Assembly: GCA_900471605.1 (NCBI GenBank)
Contig: UCEY01000021.1
Span: 186,199 to 250,198 of the forward strand
Length of the DNA: 64,000 nt
Reading direction: 5' to 3'
Source of the DNA: Hyphomicrobiales bacterium
GTDB taxonomy: Bacteria > Pseudomonadota > Alphaproteobacteria > Rhizobiales > Rhizobiaceae
The notes under the pieces were generated by a model. That model was given only the letters and a program-made list of their open reading frames with translations, was not told the origin of the DNA and ran no database searches. Made by a program: the position numbers and the translations under genes. Shown here piece by piece: positions 1 to 8,630 of this stretch; the first letter of the stretch is position 1, and each line of letters starts with the position of its first letter.

Positions 1-378
1 AAGGCGGAGGTGACGGTCGAGGATCTCGCCGCCTTCCCCTGGGTCGTCAATCAGAGCGGCACGCCGATGCGCCGGTATTTCGACAGCGTCTTTGCCGGTT
101 CGCCGGGCGGCCCGCCGAAAAGCATCGTCGAAAGCGGCTCGCTGATCCTGATGCGCGAGCTGCTGGATTCCAGCGATCATCTCGGATGCACCTCCCGCCT
201 CCAGGCCGAAGCGGAGATCGCCCGCGGGCTGATGCGGGCGCTGCCTTTCGATCTCAGCCATACGTCGCGGCCGATCGGCGTGACGACGCGAAAGGACTGG
301 TTGCCGACGGCAGCCCAGCAGGCATTCCTCGAACTTCTGCCCACCTGGTCCGAGCGACCGGCGGGTCGGCCGCTATAA
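1..378 (+). CDS. LysR-family transcriptional regulator, C-terminal part (5' truncated by window)
   Basis: The reading frame is open from base 1, so the start and the N-terminal winged helix lie outside the window. The visible 125 residues look like the end of a LysR substrate-binding domain: a PWVVNQSGTPMRRYF stretch, followed by an alternating strand/helix pattern and a late hydrophobic segment near SILILM-type residues. LysR proteins bind a small co-inducer in this domain and control a nearby operon. The branched-chain-type ABC transporter starting at 673 on the same strand is a possible target, but nothing seen here proves it. The C-terminal ending after the stop at 376-378 is normal for the family. 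Confidence 0.75.
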   Translation, partial: KAEVTVEDLAAFPWVVNQSGTPMRRYFDSVFAGSPGGPPKSIVESGSLILMRELLDSSDHLGCTSRLQAEAEIARGLMRALPFDLSHTSRPIGVTTRKDWLPTAAQQAFLELLPTWSERPAGRPL

Positions 379-672
379 CCAGAACTTATAAGCCCGGCAG
401 ACGAACTGATTAAGCCGGGAGACGCGGCCGGGTTAATGTGCAAATGCGCGATGCTGGTGGAGAGATTGGAGCGTCGCGCGGACATCGCCATGCCCGCCCG
501 TGGAGGTTAACGAAAAGTTGAAAATAGTGGGACGCCAAAGCATCCCGGCCCGTTGACTGACATATCCGGGGTCCACGATATAGGCTACCGGTTATACTGG
601 CTTGGGCTGACGTCCGGACCCGGTCCGGCAAGACCTTTAAAAAGAAGATTCCGCTCAGAGGAGGAGGGAAAC
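379..672. other. Intergenic region upstream of the liv-type operon
   Basis: No gene is seen between the LysR stop and the binding-protein start. The right half carries a candidate promoter (listed separately) and a strong purine-rich ribosome binding site (GAGGAGGG at about 660-667) just before the ATG at 673. The left half has no clear hairpin terminator. Confidence 0.6.
553..582 (+). promoter_or_regulatory. Candidate sigma70-type promoter of the liv-type operon
   Basis: TTGACT (553-558) is followed 18 bases later by GATATA (577-582). The pair lies about 90 bases upstream of the binding-protein start. The match is moderate, and no LysR operator could be identified with confidence. Confidence 0.35.
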
Positions 673-1851
673 ATGCTCAACAGAAGAACGCTCATGGTAG
701 CGGCAGGCGTCGCGCTCGGCTGCCTCGCAGCCATGCCGGCCGCAGCCCAGGAAACCGTCAAGATCGGTCTCATCCTGCCGATGACCGGCCCCTTCGCATC
801 GACCGGTCGCCAGGTTTCGGCAGGCGCCAAGACCTTCATGGCGATGAAGGGCGACACTGTGGCCGGCAAGAAGATCGAACTGATCATCCGCGACGACGCC
901 GGCACCGCCGATCAGACCCGCCGTATCGCACAGGAACTGGTCGTCAACGACGGCGCCAAGGTTCTGGCCGGTTTCGGCCTGACGCCGCTTGCTATGGCGG
1001 TCGCCCCGGTCGCGACCCAGGCGAAGATCCCGTCCGTGGTCATGGCCGCCGGCACGGCCTCCATCACCAAGGCATCGGAATTCATCACCCGCACTTCGGG
1101 CACCCTGCCGCAATATTCGCTTCCGGTCGGCACCTGGGCTGCCGAAAACAAGATCAAGAAGGTCGTGACGCTGGTTTCCGACTACGGTCCGGGCATCGAC
1201 GCGGAGAAGTGGTTCACCAAGGAATTCAAGGCCAAGGGCGGCGAGATCGTCGAAGCCGTGCGCGTGCCGCTCGCCAATCCCGACTTCGCCCCCTTCCTGC
1301 AGCGCGTCCGTGACGCCAAGCCGGATGCGGTCTTCGTGTTCCTGCCGTCGGGCGCCGGTTCGCTGTTCATGAAGCAGTTCGCCGACCGCGGCCTTGCAGA
1401 CGCCGGCATCAAGCTGATCGCGACCGGCGACGTTACCGACGACGACATCCTCAATTCGATGGGCAAGCCGGCAATCGGCACCATTACCGGCCATTTCTAT
1501 GCGACCGCGCATGACAGCCCGGAAAACAAGGCCTATGTCGCGGCCTTCAAGAAGGCCAATGCCGACATGCGCCCGAACTTCATGTCCGTTGGCGGTTACG
1601 ATGGCATGGCGCTGATCTACGCGGCACTCGAAAAGACCAAGGGCGACGTTACCGGCCCGGCCTTCATGGCAGCCGTCAAGGGTCTCTCCTGGACGAGCCC
1701 GCGCGGCCCCGTCTCGATCGATCCGGATACCCGCGACATCATCCAGAACATCTATATGCGCGAGGTCAAGGATGTGAACGGCGAGCTGCAGAACGTCGAG
1801 TTCCAGACGTTCAAGGCTCTCAAGGATCCGGAAAAGGCAGAAGCCAAGTAA
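673..1851 (+). CDS. Branched-chain amino acid-type ABC transporter, periplasmic substrate-binding protein
   Basis: This 392-residue protein starts with a clear Sec signal (MLNRRTLMVAAGV, then a hydrophobic stretch ending AAAQ near residue 24). It continues with the type I periplasmic-binding fold of the HAAT/LivJ family: VKIGLILPMTGPFASTGRQ at the mature N terminus and later SDYGPGIDAEKWF. It should bind the substrate in the periplasm and deliver it to the LivH/LivM-type permeases encoded next. The ATG at 673 is chosen over an upstream in-frame ATG because GAGGAGGG precedes it and the signal peptide begins there. Family members carry amino acids, amides, urea or aromatic acids, so the actual ligand is unknown. 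A terminator-like hairpin separates it from the permease genes. Confidence 0.9.
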   Translation: MLNRRTLMVAAGVALGCLAAMPAAAQETVKIGLILPMTGPFASTGRQVSAGAKTFMAMKGDTVAGKKIELIIRDDAGTADQTRRIAQELVVNDGAKVLAGFGLTPLAMAVAPVATQAKIPSVVMAAGTASITKASEFITRTSGTLPQYSLPVGTWAAENKIKKVVTLVSDYGPGIDAEKWFTKEFKAKGGEIVEAVRVPLANPDFAPFLQRVRDAKPDAVFVFLPSGAGSLFMKQFADRGLADAGIKLIATGDVTDDDILNSMGKPAIGTITGHFYATAHDSPENKAYVAAFKKANADMRPNFMSVGGYDGMALIYAALEKTKGDVTGPAFMAAVKGLSWTSPRGPVSIDPDTRDIIQNIYMREVKDVNGELQNVEFQTFKALKDPEKAEAK

Positions 1852-1944
1852 GGGGGAGGAAAACCCCTCGCTCCGCTCGCTCGGCGCATCTTTTCCCCGA
1901 ATGCAAAGGGAAGATCCAGCAAGGCGGATGGGGCCGAGACTTTA

Positions 1945-1996
1945 CTTTCGTCCGTCCTGACGAAAGGGCTCAAGGCACTTGAGCCCCTTCGTTTTC
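1945..1996 (+). terminator. Overlapping hairpins: terminator or attenuator between binding protein and permeases
   Basis: A 15-bp stem with one mismatch (1960-1974 pairing with 1978-1992, loop GCA) is followed by TTTT, as in a rho-independent terminator. A second perfect 8-bp hairpin (CTTTCGTC at 1945-1952 with GACGAAAG at 1959-1966) uses the left arm of the first, so the two folds exclude each other. Partial termination here would lower permease expression relative to the binding protein. Confidence 0.6.
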
Positions 1997-2057
1997 CCGG
2001 CGACAATGCCGGGCAACGTTATCGCTCGCAGCAGGGCCACCGCAGAGAAGATTTTAT

Positions 2058-2915
2058 ATGCTGACCATCCTGTTCGACGGCATAGCCTATGGCATGCTGC
2101 TTTTCATTCTGGCCTGCGGGCTGACGGTGACGCTCGGTCTGATGAACTTCATCAACCTGGCGCATGGCGCCTTCGCCATGGCCGGCGGCTACGTGACCGT
2201 GGTGATGATGAACCGCTACGGCATCTCTTTCTACTGGTGTCTTCCGGCAGCCTTCCTGGTTTCGGCGCTGATCGGCCTTCTGCTGGAGCGGACGCTCTAT
2301 CAATGGCTCTACCAGGCAAGCCACTTGGACCAGGTTCTCTTTTCGATCGGCATCGTCTTCATGGCGATCGCCGCGACCGATTATTTCATGGGCGGCCAGC
2401 AGCAGCTGATCAACCTGCCGCCGGAGCTTTCCGGCCGCATGGACGTATTCGGCGTCGGCATCGGCCGCTACCGGCTCTTCACCATCATCATCTGCGCCGT
2501 GCTTGCCGTTGCTTTGCAGCTCATCCTGTCGAAGACCCGCTTCGGCAGCCGGCTGCGCGCCGCGGTCGACGACCGGCGCGTCGCCATGGGCCTCGGCATC
2601 AATGTGCCGCTCGTCTTTGCTTTGACCTTTGCCTTCGGTTCGGGCCTTGCCGGCCTCGGCGGGGCGATGGGTGCGGAAATCCTCGGGCTTGACCCGAACT
2701 TCCCGCTGAAATTCATGATCTATTTCCTCATCGTCGTCTCGGTCGGCGGCACGTCCACCGTCTCCGGCCCGTTCCTCGCCGCCCTGCTGCTCGGCATTGC
2801 CGACGTGGCCGGCAAATATTACGTGCCGGCGATCGGTCCCTTCGTCATCTACGCGCTGATGATCGTCATGCTGATCGTGCGGCCGAACGGCCTGTTCTCG
2901 AGGGGCGGCCGATGA
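2058..2915 (+). CDS. Branched-chain amino acid-type ABC transporter permease (LivH-like)
   Basis: This is a 285-residue, strongly hydrophobic inner-membrane protein of LivH type. It begins MLTILFDGIAYGMLLFILACGL and contains the family's typical GLMNFINLAHGAFAM segment near residue 30, with about eight membrane spans. It also shows the conserved cytoplasmic loop that contacts the ATPases (TRFGSRLRAAVDD, about 165-177) and a GLGGAMGAEILGL region. It forms the translocation pore with the next gene product. Its stop overlaps the next start (ATGA at 2912-2915), indicating translational coupling. The ATG at 2058 has a weak purine-rich stretch upstream (AGAGAAG). Confidence 0.92.
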   Translation: MLTILFDGIAYGMLLFILACGLTVTLGLMNFINLAHGAFAMAGGYVTVVMMNRYGISFYWCLPAAFLVSALIGLLLERTLYQWLYQASHLDQVLFSIGIVFMAIAATDYFMGGQQQLINLPPELSGRMDVFGVGIGRYRLFTIIICAVLAVALQLILSKTRFGSRLRAAVDDRRVAMGLGINVPLVFALTFAFGSGLAGLGGAMGAEILGLDPNFPLKFMIYFLIVVSVGGTSTVSGPFLAALLLGIADVAGKYYVPAIGPFVIYALMIVMLIVRPNGLFSRGGR

Positions 2916-3949
2916 GCGTTCTTCCGCAGGAAACCACCGTGTCCGCAAACTCCTCCACCGCTGCAGCCGAAACCCGCGCTGCCAAGCTGATGAAGCGCCG
3001 GAGCCGCATCCGCTTCTACGAGATCATCGTCTGGATCGCCGCGATCGCAGCCTATTTCGTTCTGCCCTCGAAGATGCTGATCCTCACGGAGATCGCCATC
3101 CTGGCGCTGTTTGCCGTGTCGCTCGACCTGGTGCTCGGTTTCGCCGGCATCGTTTCGCTCGGCCATACCGCCTTTTTCGGTCTCGGCGCCTACGTGGCGG
3201 GTCTGCTGGCGCTGCATTTCATCGCCGAACCGGTGACGGGCCTGATCGTCGCCGGCATCGTGTCCGGTCTTCTCGGGCTGCTCACCAGCTTCCTTATCCT
3301 GCGCGGTTCGGACCTTACCCGCCTGATGACCACGCTCGGCATTGGCCTGATGATGGCGGAAATCGCCAACCAGATGGCCTGGCTGACCGGCGGCGCGGAC
3401 GGGCTCAGCGGCTTTTCGCCCGGCCCGATCCTCGGCATGTTCGAGTTCGATCTGTTCGGCAAGACCGGTTATCTCTATTGCGTCGGAGTGCTCTTCATCG
3501 GCACGATGATCATGCGGCGCATCGCCTTTTCGCCCTTTGGCCTGTCGCTGAAGGCGATCAAGGGCAATCCGATGCGCTCGGCCATGGTCGCCGTACCGGC
3601 GCGCAAGCGCATCGTCACCGCCTATACGGTTGCGGCTATCTTTGCCGGCATGGCGGGCGCGCTGCTTACCCAGACGACGAGCTTCGTTTCACCCGACGTG
3701 CTCGCCTTCCACCGTTCGGCCGATGTGCTGCTCGTGCTGGTCATCGGCGGTACCGGCTATCTTTATGGCGGTATCTTCGGCGCGATCCTGTTCACGCTGG
3801 TCAAGGACTGGCTGTCGGTGATCACGCCGCAATACTGGATGTTCTATATCGGCCTGCTGCTCGTCATTCTCGTGATGATCGGCCGTGAGCGGCTGTCGCG
3901 CTGGGTGGAATATCTGCCCGAGCGCTTCTCGAAGAAGGAGGACCGCTGA
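2912..3949 (+). CDS. Branched-chain amino acid-type ABC transporter permease (LivM-like)
   Basis: This is a 345-residue LivM-type permease. A hydrophilic N-terminal stretch of about 35 residues precedes the first span (YEIIVWIAAIAAYFVL). The conserved LGFAGIVSLGHTAFFGLGAYVAGL segment lies near residue 70, and the ATPase-contact loop (SPFGLSLKAIKGNPMRSAMV) is near residue 205. It pairs with the upstream permease to form the inner-membrane channel. The start overlaps the upstream stop by four bases and its own stop overlaps the next ATG by one base (TGATG at 3947-3951), so the genes form a tight operon. Confidence 0.92.
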   Translation: MSVLPQETTVSANSSTAAAETRAAKLMKRRSRIRFYEIIVWIAAIAAYFVLPSKMLILTEIAILALFAVSLDLVLGFAGIVSLGHTAFFGLGAYVAGLLALHFIAEPVTGLIVAGIVSGLLGLLTSFLILRGSDLTRLMTTLGIGLMMAEIANQMAWLTGGADGLSGFSPGPILGMFEFDLFGKTGYLYCVGVLFIGTMIMRRIAFSPFGLSLKAIKGNPMRSAMVAVPARKRIVTAYTVAAIFAGMAGALLTQTTSFVSPDVLAFHRSADVLLVLVIGGTGYLYGGIFGAILFTLVKDWLSVITPQYWMFYIGLLLVILVMIGRERLSRWVEYLPERFSKKEDR

Positions 3950-4698
3950 TGAGCGACATCGTTCTCGAAACCCGCCATCTCGTGCGCCGCTTCGGTGCCT
4001 TCCTCGCCACCAATGATGTCAGCCTGAAGGTGGAGCGCGGCGCCCGCCACGCCCTGATCGGCCCGAACGGCGCCGGCAAGACGACGCTGATCAACCTTCT
4101 GACCGGCGTCCTGCCGCCGTCCGAAGGACAGGTTTTCCTCGAGGGCGAAGACATCACCTCGATGGCCTCGTTCCGGCGCGTCAAGCGCGGGCTGACCCGA
4201 ACCTTCCAGATCAACCAGCTGTTCAACGAGTTCACGCCGCTCGAAACCGTGGCGCTGGCGATCGCCGAGCGCGAGGGCGTCGGCCACAATCTGTGGCGGT
4301 CGATCGCCGGTTACGGCAAGGTGGTGGACGAGGCGGCGGCACTGCTGGCGCGCTTCGGGCTTGCCTCCGTGATGGGCGAGCGCACCGTGATCCTGCCCTA
4401 TGGCAAGCAGCGCCTGCTGGAAATCGCGCTCGCTTTCGCCTCCAAGCCGCGCGTGCTCCTGCTCGACGAACCGGCCGCTGGAGTGCCGGAAGACGAGCGG
4501 CACGAAGTGCTGCAGATCGTCTCCGACCTTCCGGCTGACGTCACCGTGCTCCTGATCGAGCACGACATGGATCTGGTCTTCTCGTTCGCCAACCGGATCT
4601 CGGTCCTGGTGGCGGGCGCCGTCTTCGTCGAAGGAACGGTTGCGGAAATCTCCACCGATCCGCGCGTCAAGGCCGTCTATCTCGGAGAAAATGCATGA
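3949..4698 (+). CDS. Branched-chain amino acid-type ABC transporter ATP-binding protein (LivG-like)
   Basis: This is a 249-residue ABC ATPase. Walker A is GPNGAGKTT (about residues 38-46), Walker B is VLLLDEPAAG, and the H-loop is LLIEHDMDLVF. The signature region reads YGKQRLLEIALA, in place of a canonical LSGGQ; this LPYGKQR form is usual in the LivG branch. It hydrolyses ATP on the cytoplasmic face to drive uptake through the two permeases, as a heterodimer with the next protein. Start and stop both overlap neighbouring genes. Confidence 0.92.
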   Translation: MSDIVLETRHLVRRFGAFLATNDVSLKVERGARHALIGPNGAGKTTLINLLTGVLPPSEGQVFLEGEDITSMASFRRVKRGLTRTFQINQLFNEFTPLETVALAIAEREGVGHNLWRSIAGYGKVVDEAAALLARFGLASVMGERTVILPYGKQRLLEIALAFASKPRVLLLDEPAAGVPEDERHEVLQIVSDLPADVTVLLIEHDMDLVFSFANRISVLVAGAVFVEGTVAEISTDPRVKAVYLGENA

Positions 4699-5414
4699 GC
4701 ACCCCGGTTCTGGTCACTGAAAAGCTGGTCGCGGGTTATGGCGAGGCAAGCGTTCTCGCCGGTATCAGCCTGAAGATCGAGGAAGGCCGCACGCTGGCGC
4801 TGCTCGGCCGTAACGGCACGGGCAAGACGACCTTCGTCAACACGCTTGCCGGCGTCACCACGCACCACTCCGGCACGGTCCACCTGATCGGACGCGACGT
4901 GACGAAACTGCGCGCCGACCGCCGCGCCGCCGCCGGTATAGGCTGGGTGCCGCAGGAGCGCAATATCTTCAAGTCGCTGACCGTCGAGGAGAACATGACC
5001 GCGATCGCGCGCCCCGGCGTGTGGACGCTGGAGCGGGTCTATTCGATGTTCCCGCGCCTGAAAGAGCGCCGCAAGAACCTCGGCAACCAGCTTTCCGGCG
5101 GCGAACAGCAGATGCTGGCGGTCGGCCGGGCGCTGATGGTCAATCCGAAGCTTCTGCTGCTCGACGAGCCGACCGAGGGCCTTGCGCCCATCATCGTCGA
5201 CGAGCTGCTTGCGGCGATCCAGCGGATCACCCAGGGCGAGGGCATGTCGGCCATCATCATCGAGCAGAAGGCCCGCAAGGTCCTGCCACTCTCCGACGAC
5301 GCCGTAATCCTCGATCGCGGCGCGATCGTCTACCAGGGCACCAGCGCCGACCTGCTCGCCAACGACGATATCCTCGGCCAGCATCTGACCGTGGAAAAGG
5401 GTGCACGGCACTGA
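4695..5414 (+). CDS. Branched-chain amino acid-type ABC transporter ATP-binding protein (LivF-like)
   Basis: This is a 239-residue ABC ATPase of the LivF branch: Walker A GRNGTGKTT (about 37-45), a WVPQERNIFKSLTVEEN Q-loop region, the signature LSGGEQQML, Walker B LLLLDEPTEGLAP and a Q in place of H in the H-loop segment (IIIEQKARKVLPL), which is common in LivF proteins. It is the last gene of the five-gene transporter, with ATGA overlap to the preceding ATPase. No clear terminator was found in the short gap before the convergent gene ending at 5556. Confidence 0.92.
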   Translation: MSTPVLVTEKLVAGYGEASVLAGISLKIEEGRTLALLGRNGTGKTTFVNTLAGVTTHHSGTVHLIGRDVTKLRADRRAAAGIGWVPQERNIFKSLTVEENMTAIARPGVWTLERVYSMFPRLKERRKNLGNQLSGGEQQMLAVGRALMVNPKLLLLDEPTEGLAPIIVDELLAAIQRITQGEGMSAIIIEQKARKVLPLSDDAVILDRGAIVYQGTSADLLANDDILGQHLTVEKGARH

Positions 5415-5555
5415 TTGAAAGAGCGTGGGGGAAGGCGGATACGTCTTCCTTTCCGCGGCGGGCAAGGCTCGCAAGCCCCCGACACCGTCGGGTCAATGCA
5501 GTTTTGGCCAGCTCCGCGACCTAAATCGCCCGGAGCTAGAGATTCAGCGATCCGT

Positions 5556-6308
5556 TCAGTGCGCCGTGCCGTCGACGATTACGTGGTCGTGGTCCATCGT
5601 GCATTTCTCGATACGGGCATGAACCTTGTAGACGTCGCGCAGCATGTCGACCGTGACGACGTCGCGCGGGTAACCGCAGGCGCGCATCCGGCCGTTGGCG
5701 ATCACCAGCACCTTGTCGGCAAAACGGAGCGCCTGGTTGAGGTCGTGGATGGCGATCATCACGATCATGCCTTTCGAGCGCGCCCGTCGCTGCATGAAGT
5801 CGAGCACTTCCACCTGGCGGTGAAGGTCGAGCGCACTGGTCGGCTCGTCCATCAGCATGATTTCCGGCTCGCGCACCAGCGCCTGGGCGATCGACACGAG
5901 CTGGCGCTGACCGCCGGAGAGAGCGCCGAGATCGCGGAACGCGATGGACGTGATGTTGAGCGCCCTCATGATCTCGTCGATGAAGGAAAGGTCGTGGTCG
6001 CTCACCGTCCAGGACTGGCCCTGCTTGCGGGCGAGCAGGATGGATTCGTAGACGGTCAGCACCGCATTGGCGGACGTGTCCTGCGGCATGTAGGTGATGG
6101 CGTTTTTCGTTTTGGCGCCATCGATGACGATATCGCCGGGGCCTTTGAGAAGGCCGGTAATGCGCTTGAACAGCGTCGACTTGCCTGCCGCGTTAGGGCC
6201 GATCACCGCAATCAGTTCTCCCGCCTGCATGACCGGGGTGGTCACGTTTTCGACGAACAGCTTGCGGCCGTGATAGGCGCCAACCGATTGCAATTGCATC
6301 GCTACCAT
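5556..6308 (-). CDS. Iron-siderophore-type ABC transporter ATP-binding protein (FecE/FepC-like)
   Basis: This 250-residue ABC ATPase has Walker A GPNAAGKST near residues 37-45, the signature LSGGQRQLVSIAQAL, Walker B IMLMDEPTSALD and the H-loop IAIHDLNQAL. These are typical of ATPases for Fe3+-siderophore, haem or cobalamin uptake. The ATG at 6308 lies inside the last codons of the permease gene (which stops at 6302); a second ATG at 6299 is possible. A much longer open frame continues upstream to about 7502, but that part only shadows the permease and is not part of this protein. It is the last gene of a three-gene operon. Confidence 0.9.
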   Translation of the reverse strand: MVAMQLQSVGAYHGRKLFVENVTTPVMQAGELIAVIGPNAAGKSTLFKRITGLLKGPGDIVIDGAKTKNAITYMPQDTSANAVLTVYESILLARKQGQSWTVSDHDLSFIDEIMRALNITSIAFRDLGALSGGQRQLVSIAQALVREPEIMLMDEPTSALDLHRQVEVLDFMQRRARSKGMIVMIAIHDLNQALRFADKVLVIANGRMRACGYPRDVVTVDMLRDVYKVHARIEKCTMDHDHVIVDGTAH

Positions 6309-7372
6309 GACCGGCTCCGGTTCGAGAGGATGAGCGAGAAGAAGAACGGAACGCCGACCAGCGCCGTGATGATGCCGATCGGGAAGACCACGCCCGGAAT
6401 GATCGACTTCGACACGATCGAGGTGAGCGACAGAAGCAGCGCACCGGACAGGATGGAACCCGGCAGGAAGAAGCGCTGGTCCTCGCCGAGGATCATGCGG
6501 GCGATATGCGGGCCGACCAGGCCGACGAAACCGATGGTGCCGACGAAGCTGACAGGCACTGCGGCAAGCAGCGAGATGATCAGCATGGTTTCCAGCCGGA
6601 TGCGGCGGACGTTGACGCCGAAGCTCGCGGCCTTGTCCTCGCCGAGCCGGATGGCGGTCAGCGCCCAGGCATGGCGGGCAAACAGCGGCAGCGCGATCAA
6701 CAGCACGGCAAGCGTGATGCCGATCTTCGGCCAGGTCGCCTTGGTAAGGCTGCCCATGGTCCAGAAGACGACGGCCGACAGCGCCTGCTCGGACGCAAGA
6801 TATTGCAAGAAGGCGAGTAGCGCGTTGAAGGTGAAGACCAGGGCGATGCCGAGCAGGACGACCGTCTGCACCGAAACGCCGCGCATCTGCGAAATGAAAT
6901 GGATGAACAGCGTGGCGATCAGCGCCATGACGAAAGCGTTGACCGGCACCAGCAACGTGGCCGCAACCGGCAGGATGGAGACGCTGGTGACGATCGCCAG
7001 CGCCGCCCCGAAACTGGCGGCGGCCGAGATGCCGAGCGTGAACGGACTTGCGAGCGGATTGGCAAGGATCGTCTGCATCTGCGCCCCGGCGACTGACAGC
7101 GCGGCGCCGACGACGATCGCCATGACGGCGACCGGCATGCGGATATCCCAGACGACGGCCCGTACCTGGGCCGAGACGGAGGAGGGGTCGATCAGCGCCG
7201 CGATCACCTCGCCAAGGCTGTAGCGGGCAGGCCCCCAGGCGAGATCGACGGCAAAGGACACACAAAGGGCGGCCGTCATGGCGGCGAGGATCACAAGCTT
7301 GCGACGGGCGAGGGCGCGATAGCGCTCCCGCCCGGCTTCGGCTTCGATCGGCAATGCGGCGATCTCGGCCAT
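6302..7372 (-). CDS. Iron-siderophore-type ABC transporter permease (FecCD family)
   Basis: This is a 356-residue FecCD permease with about nine to ten membrane spans. A charged N terminus (EAEAGRERYRALARRK) precedes the first span. Family hallmarks include the RMPVAVMAIVVGAALSVAGAQMQTILANPLASPFTLGIS region near residues 78-118 and the C-terminal GFVGLVGPHIARMILGEDQR motif that contacts the ATPase. A single permease gene implies a homodimer, as in BtuC-type importers. It follows the binding-protein gene by six bases and overlaps the ATPase gene. Confidence 0.92.
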   Translation of the reverse strand: MAEIAALPIEAEAGRERYRALARRKLVILAAMTAALCVSFAVDLAWGPARYSLGEVIAALIDPSSVSAQVRAVVWDIRMPVAVMAIVVGAALSVAGAQMQTILANPLASPFTLGISAAASFGAALAIVTSVSILPVAATLLVPVNAFVMALIATLFIHFISQMRGVSVQTVVLLGIALVFTFNALLAFLQYLASEQALSAVVFWTMGSLTKATWPKIGITLAVLLIALPLFARHAWALTAIRLGEDKAASFGVNVRRIRLETMLIISLLAAVPVSFVGTIGFVGLVGPHIARMILGEDQRFFLPGSILSGALLLSLTSIVSKSIIPGVVFPIGIITALVGVPFFFSLILSNRSRSW

Positions 7373-7378
7373 ATCGGT

Positions 7379-8515
7379 TTACTTTGCCGCCTTGGCGTCG
7401 ATCCAGTAACCCGGCTGGTACGGAACCGGCAGGAACTTCTCGTGGAATTCCTTGAAGGTCGCGTCCGGATCGAGATCGGCGAACAGGTCCGGGTGGAACC
7501 ACTTTGCCATCTGCTGCACGGCGACGAACTGGTAGGGGCTGGTATAGAACTGGTGCCAGATGGCGTGGACATTACCGCCCGCGACCGCCTTGGAACCGGT
7601 AAAGGCGGCGTTCTGCATCAGGGCGTTCAATGCCTTCCGGCTGCTATCGGCGGTGGCGGCGGCTGTCGGGCCGACATTCACGAAGTCCTTGGCGTCCTTG
7701 GTCTGGCTCCAGTTCGATCCGGTGACGACGATCACGTCGGGATTGGATGCGACCACCTGCTCGGCATTGATCGAGCCGGTGTAACCCGGCAGGAAGTCCG
7801 AACCGAGGTTGCGGCCGCCGGCCCAGTCCACCATAAGGCCGAAATTGTCCGGGCCGAACGTGCCGCAGCACTCGACGAGGCCGGCCGCGCGATACATGAA
7901 GACATTGGGTTTCTTGGGGTTGGCGGCCTTCAGCTTGTCGGTGACGCGCGCCATCTGCTGCTTCCAATAGGCAGCGACGGCTTCAGCGCGGTCCTCGTGG
8001 CCGAAAAGCTTGCCGAGAACCTTGAGGCTCGGCTCGGTATTGGCGAGGATCTGCTCGCGGAAATCGATATAGACGATCTTCACGCCGATCTTGCCCAGCA
8101 TGTCCTCGAGCTTCACCTCGTCGGCGGCCTTCTTGTTGCCGATCGGCAGCAGCATGACGTCGGGGTTCAGCTTGACGACCGTCTCGGTCTGCAGCGTGCC
8201 GTCGGTCAGGTTACCGAGGAAGGGAAGGTCCTTGCCCTTCGGAAACTTGGCCAGATAGGTATCGTAGCCGTCCTTGTCGGTGGTCAGAAGGTCGTTGCGC
8301 CAGCCGACGATCTTGGCAAACGGGTCTTCCTTCTCGATCGGGGCGACCGAATAGAGCATCCGGCCCTCGCCCAGAATGACGCGCTCGACCGGCTTGTCGA
8401 ACTTCACCTCGCGGCCGGCCACGTCCTTGACGGTGAAGGACTGTGCAAGTGCCGAAAAGGGTAGAAGGCTTGCAAGCACAACCGTTGATGTTGCAAGCAT
8501 TTTCGCGAAATTCAT
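7379..8515 (-). CDS. Iron-siderophore-type ABC transporter substrate-binding protein
   Basis: This 378-residue protein has a Sec signal (MNFAKMLATSTVVLASLLPFSALAQ) and a cluster A-II / TroA-like binding fold: FTVKDVAGREVKFDKPVERVIL at the mature N terminus, then DVMLLPIGN and NPDVIVVTGSNWSQ. ATG 8515 is preferred over upstream in-frame ATGs because GGGGGAG lies just upstream and the signal begins there. At roughly 355 mature residues it is longer than many siderophore-binding proteins; relatives bind ferric siderophores, haem or other metal chelates, so the ligand is uncertain. It is the first gene of the operon, and an ICE-like box lies about 75-90 bases upstream. Confidence 0.87.
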   Translation of the reverse strand: MNFAKMLATSTVVLASLLPFSALAQSFTVKDVAGREVKFDKPVERVILGEGRMLYSVAPIEKEDPFAKIVGWRNDLLTTDKDGYDTYLAKFPKGKDLPFLGNLTDGTLQTETVVKLNPDVMLLPIGNKKAADEVKLEDMLGKIGVKIVYIDFREQILANTEPSLKVLGKLFGHEDRAEAVAAYWKQQMARVTDKLKAANPKKPNVFMYRAAGLVECCGTFGPDNFGLMVDWAGGRNLGSDFLPGYTGSINAEQVVASNPDVIVVTGSNWSQTKDAKDFVNVGPTAAATADSSRKALNALMQNAAFTGSKAVAGGNVHAIWHQFYTSPYQFVAVQQMAKWFHPDLFADLDPDATFKEFHEKFLPVPYQPGYWIDAKAAK

Positions 8516-8587
8516 CTGGAAACTCCCCCGATGTCTGATAATGTCCGCATGCATATGAAATACGACTTTTGGAATCAAGTTTTATGT

Positions 8588-8604
8588 TTTAGAGCTTTTC
8601 CAAA
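8588..8604. promoter_or_regulatory. Candidate iron-control element (Irr / ICE-like box)
   Basis: The sequence TTTAGAG-CTT-TTCCAAA matches the rhizobial ICE consensus TTTAGAA-N3-TTCTAAA at 12 of 14 arm positions with the right spacing. It sits between the divergent iron transporter and methyltransferase genes, 27 bases before the latter. Irr binding to such boxes is known in Bradyrhizobium and relatives; the assignment here is inference from the match and the context. Confidence 0.5.
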
Positions 8605-8630
8605 GTAGTCTGACTATCGGGGCGCCTGTC

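Noticed and set aside
5415-7223. 602-residue open frame opposite the iron ABC genes
   Set aside because: It runs through the ATPase and permease genes in antisense. Its composition is Asp/Arg/Gly-rich without domains.
6302-7502. Upstream extension of the FecE-like ATPase into one long protein
   Set aside because: The extra N-terminal part is a frame-shifted reading of the permease gene, and a normal ABC ATPase start is present at 6308.
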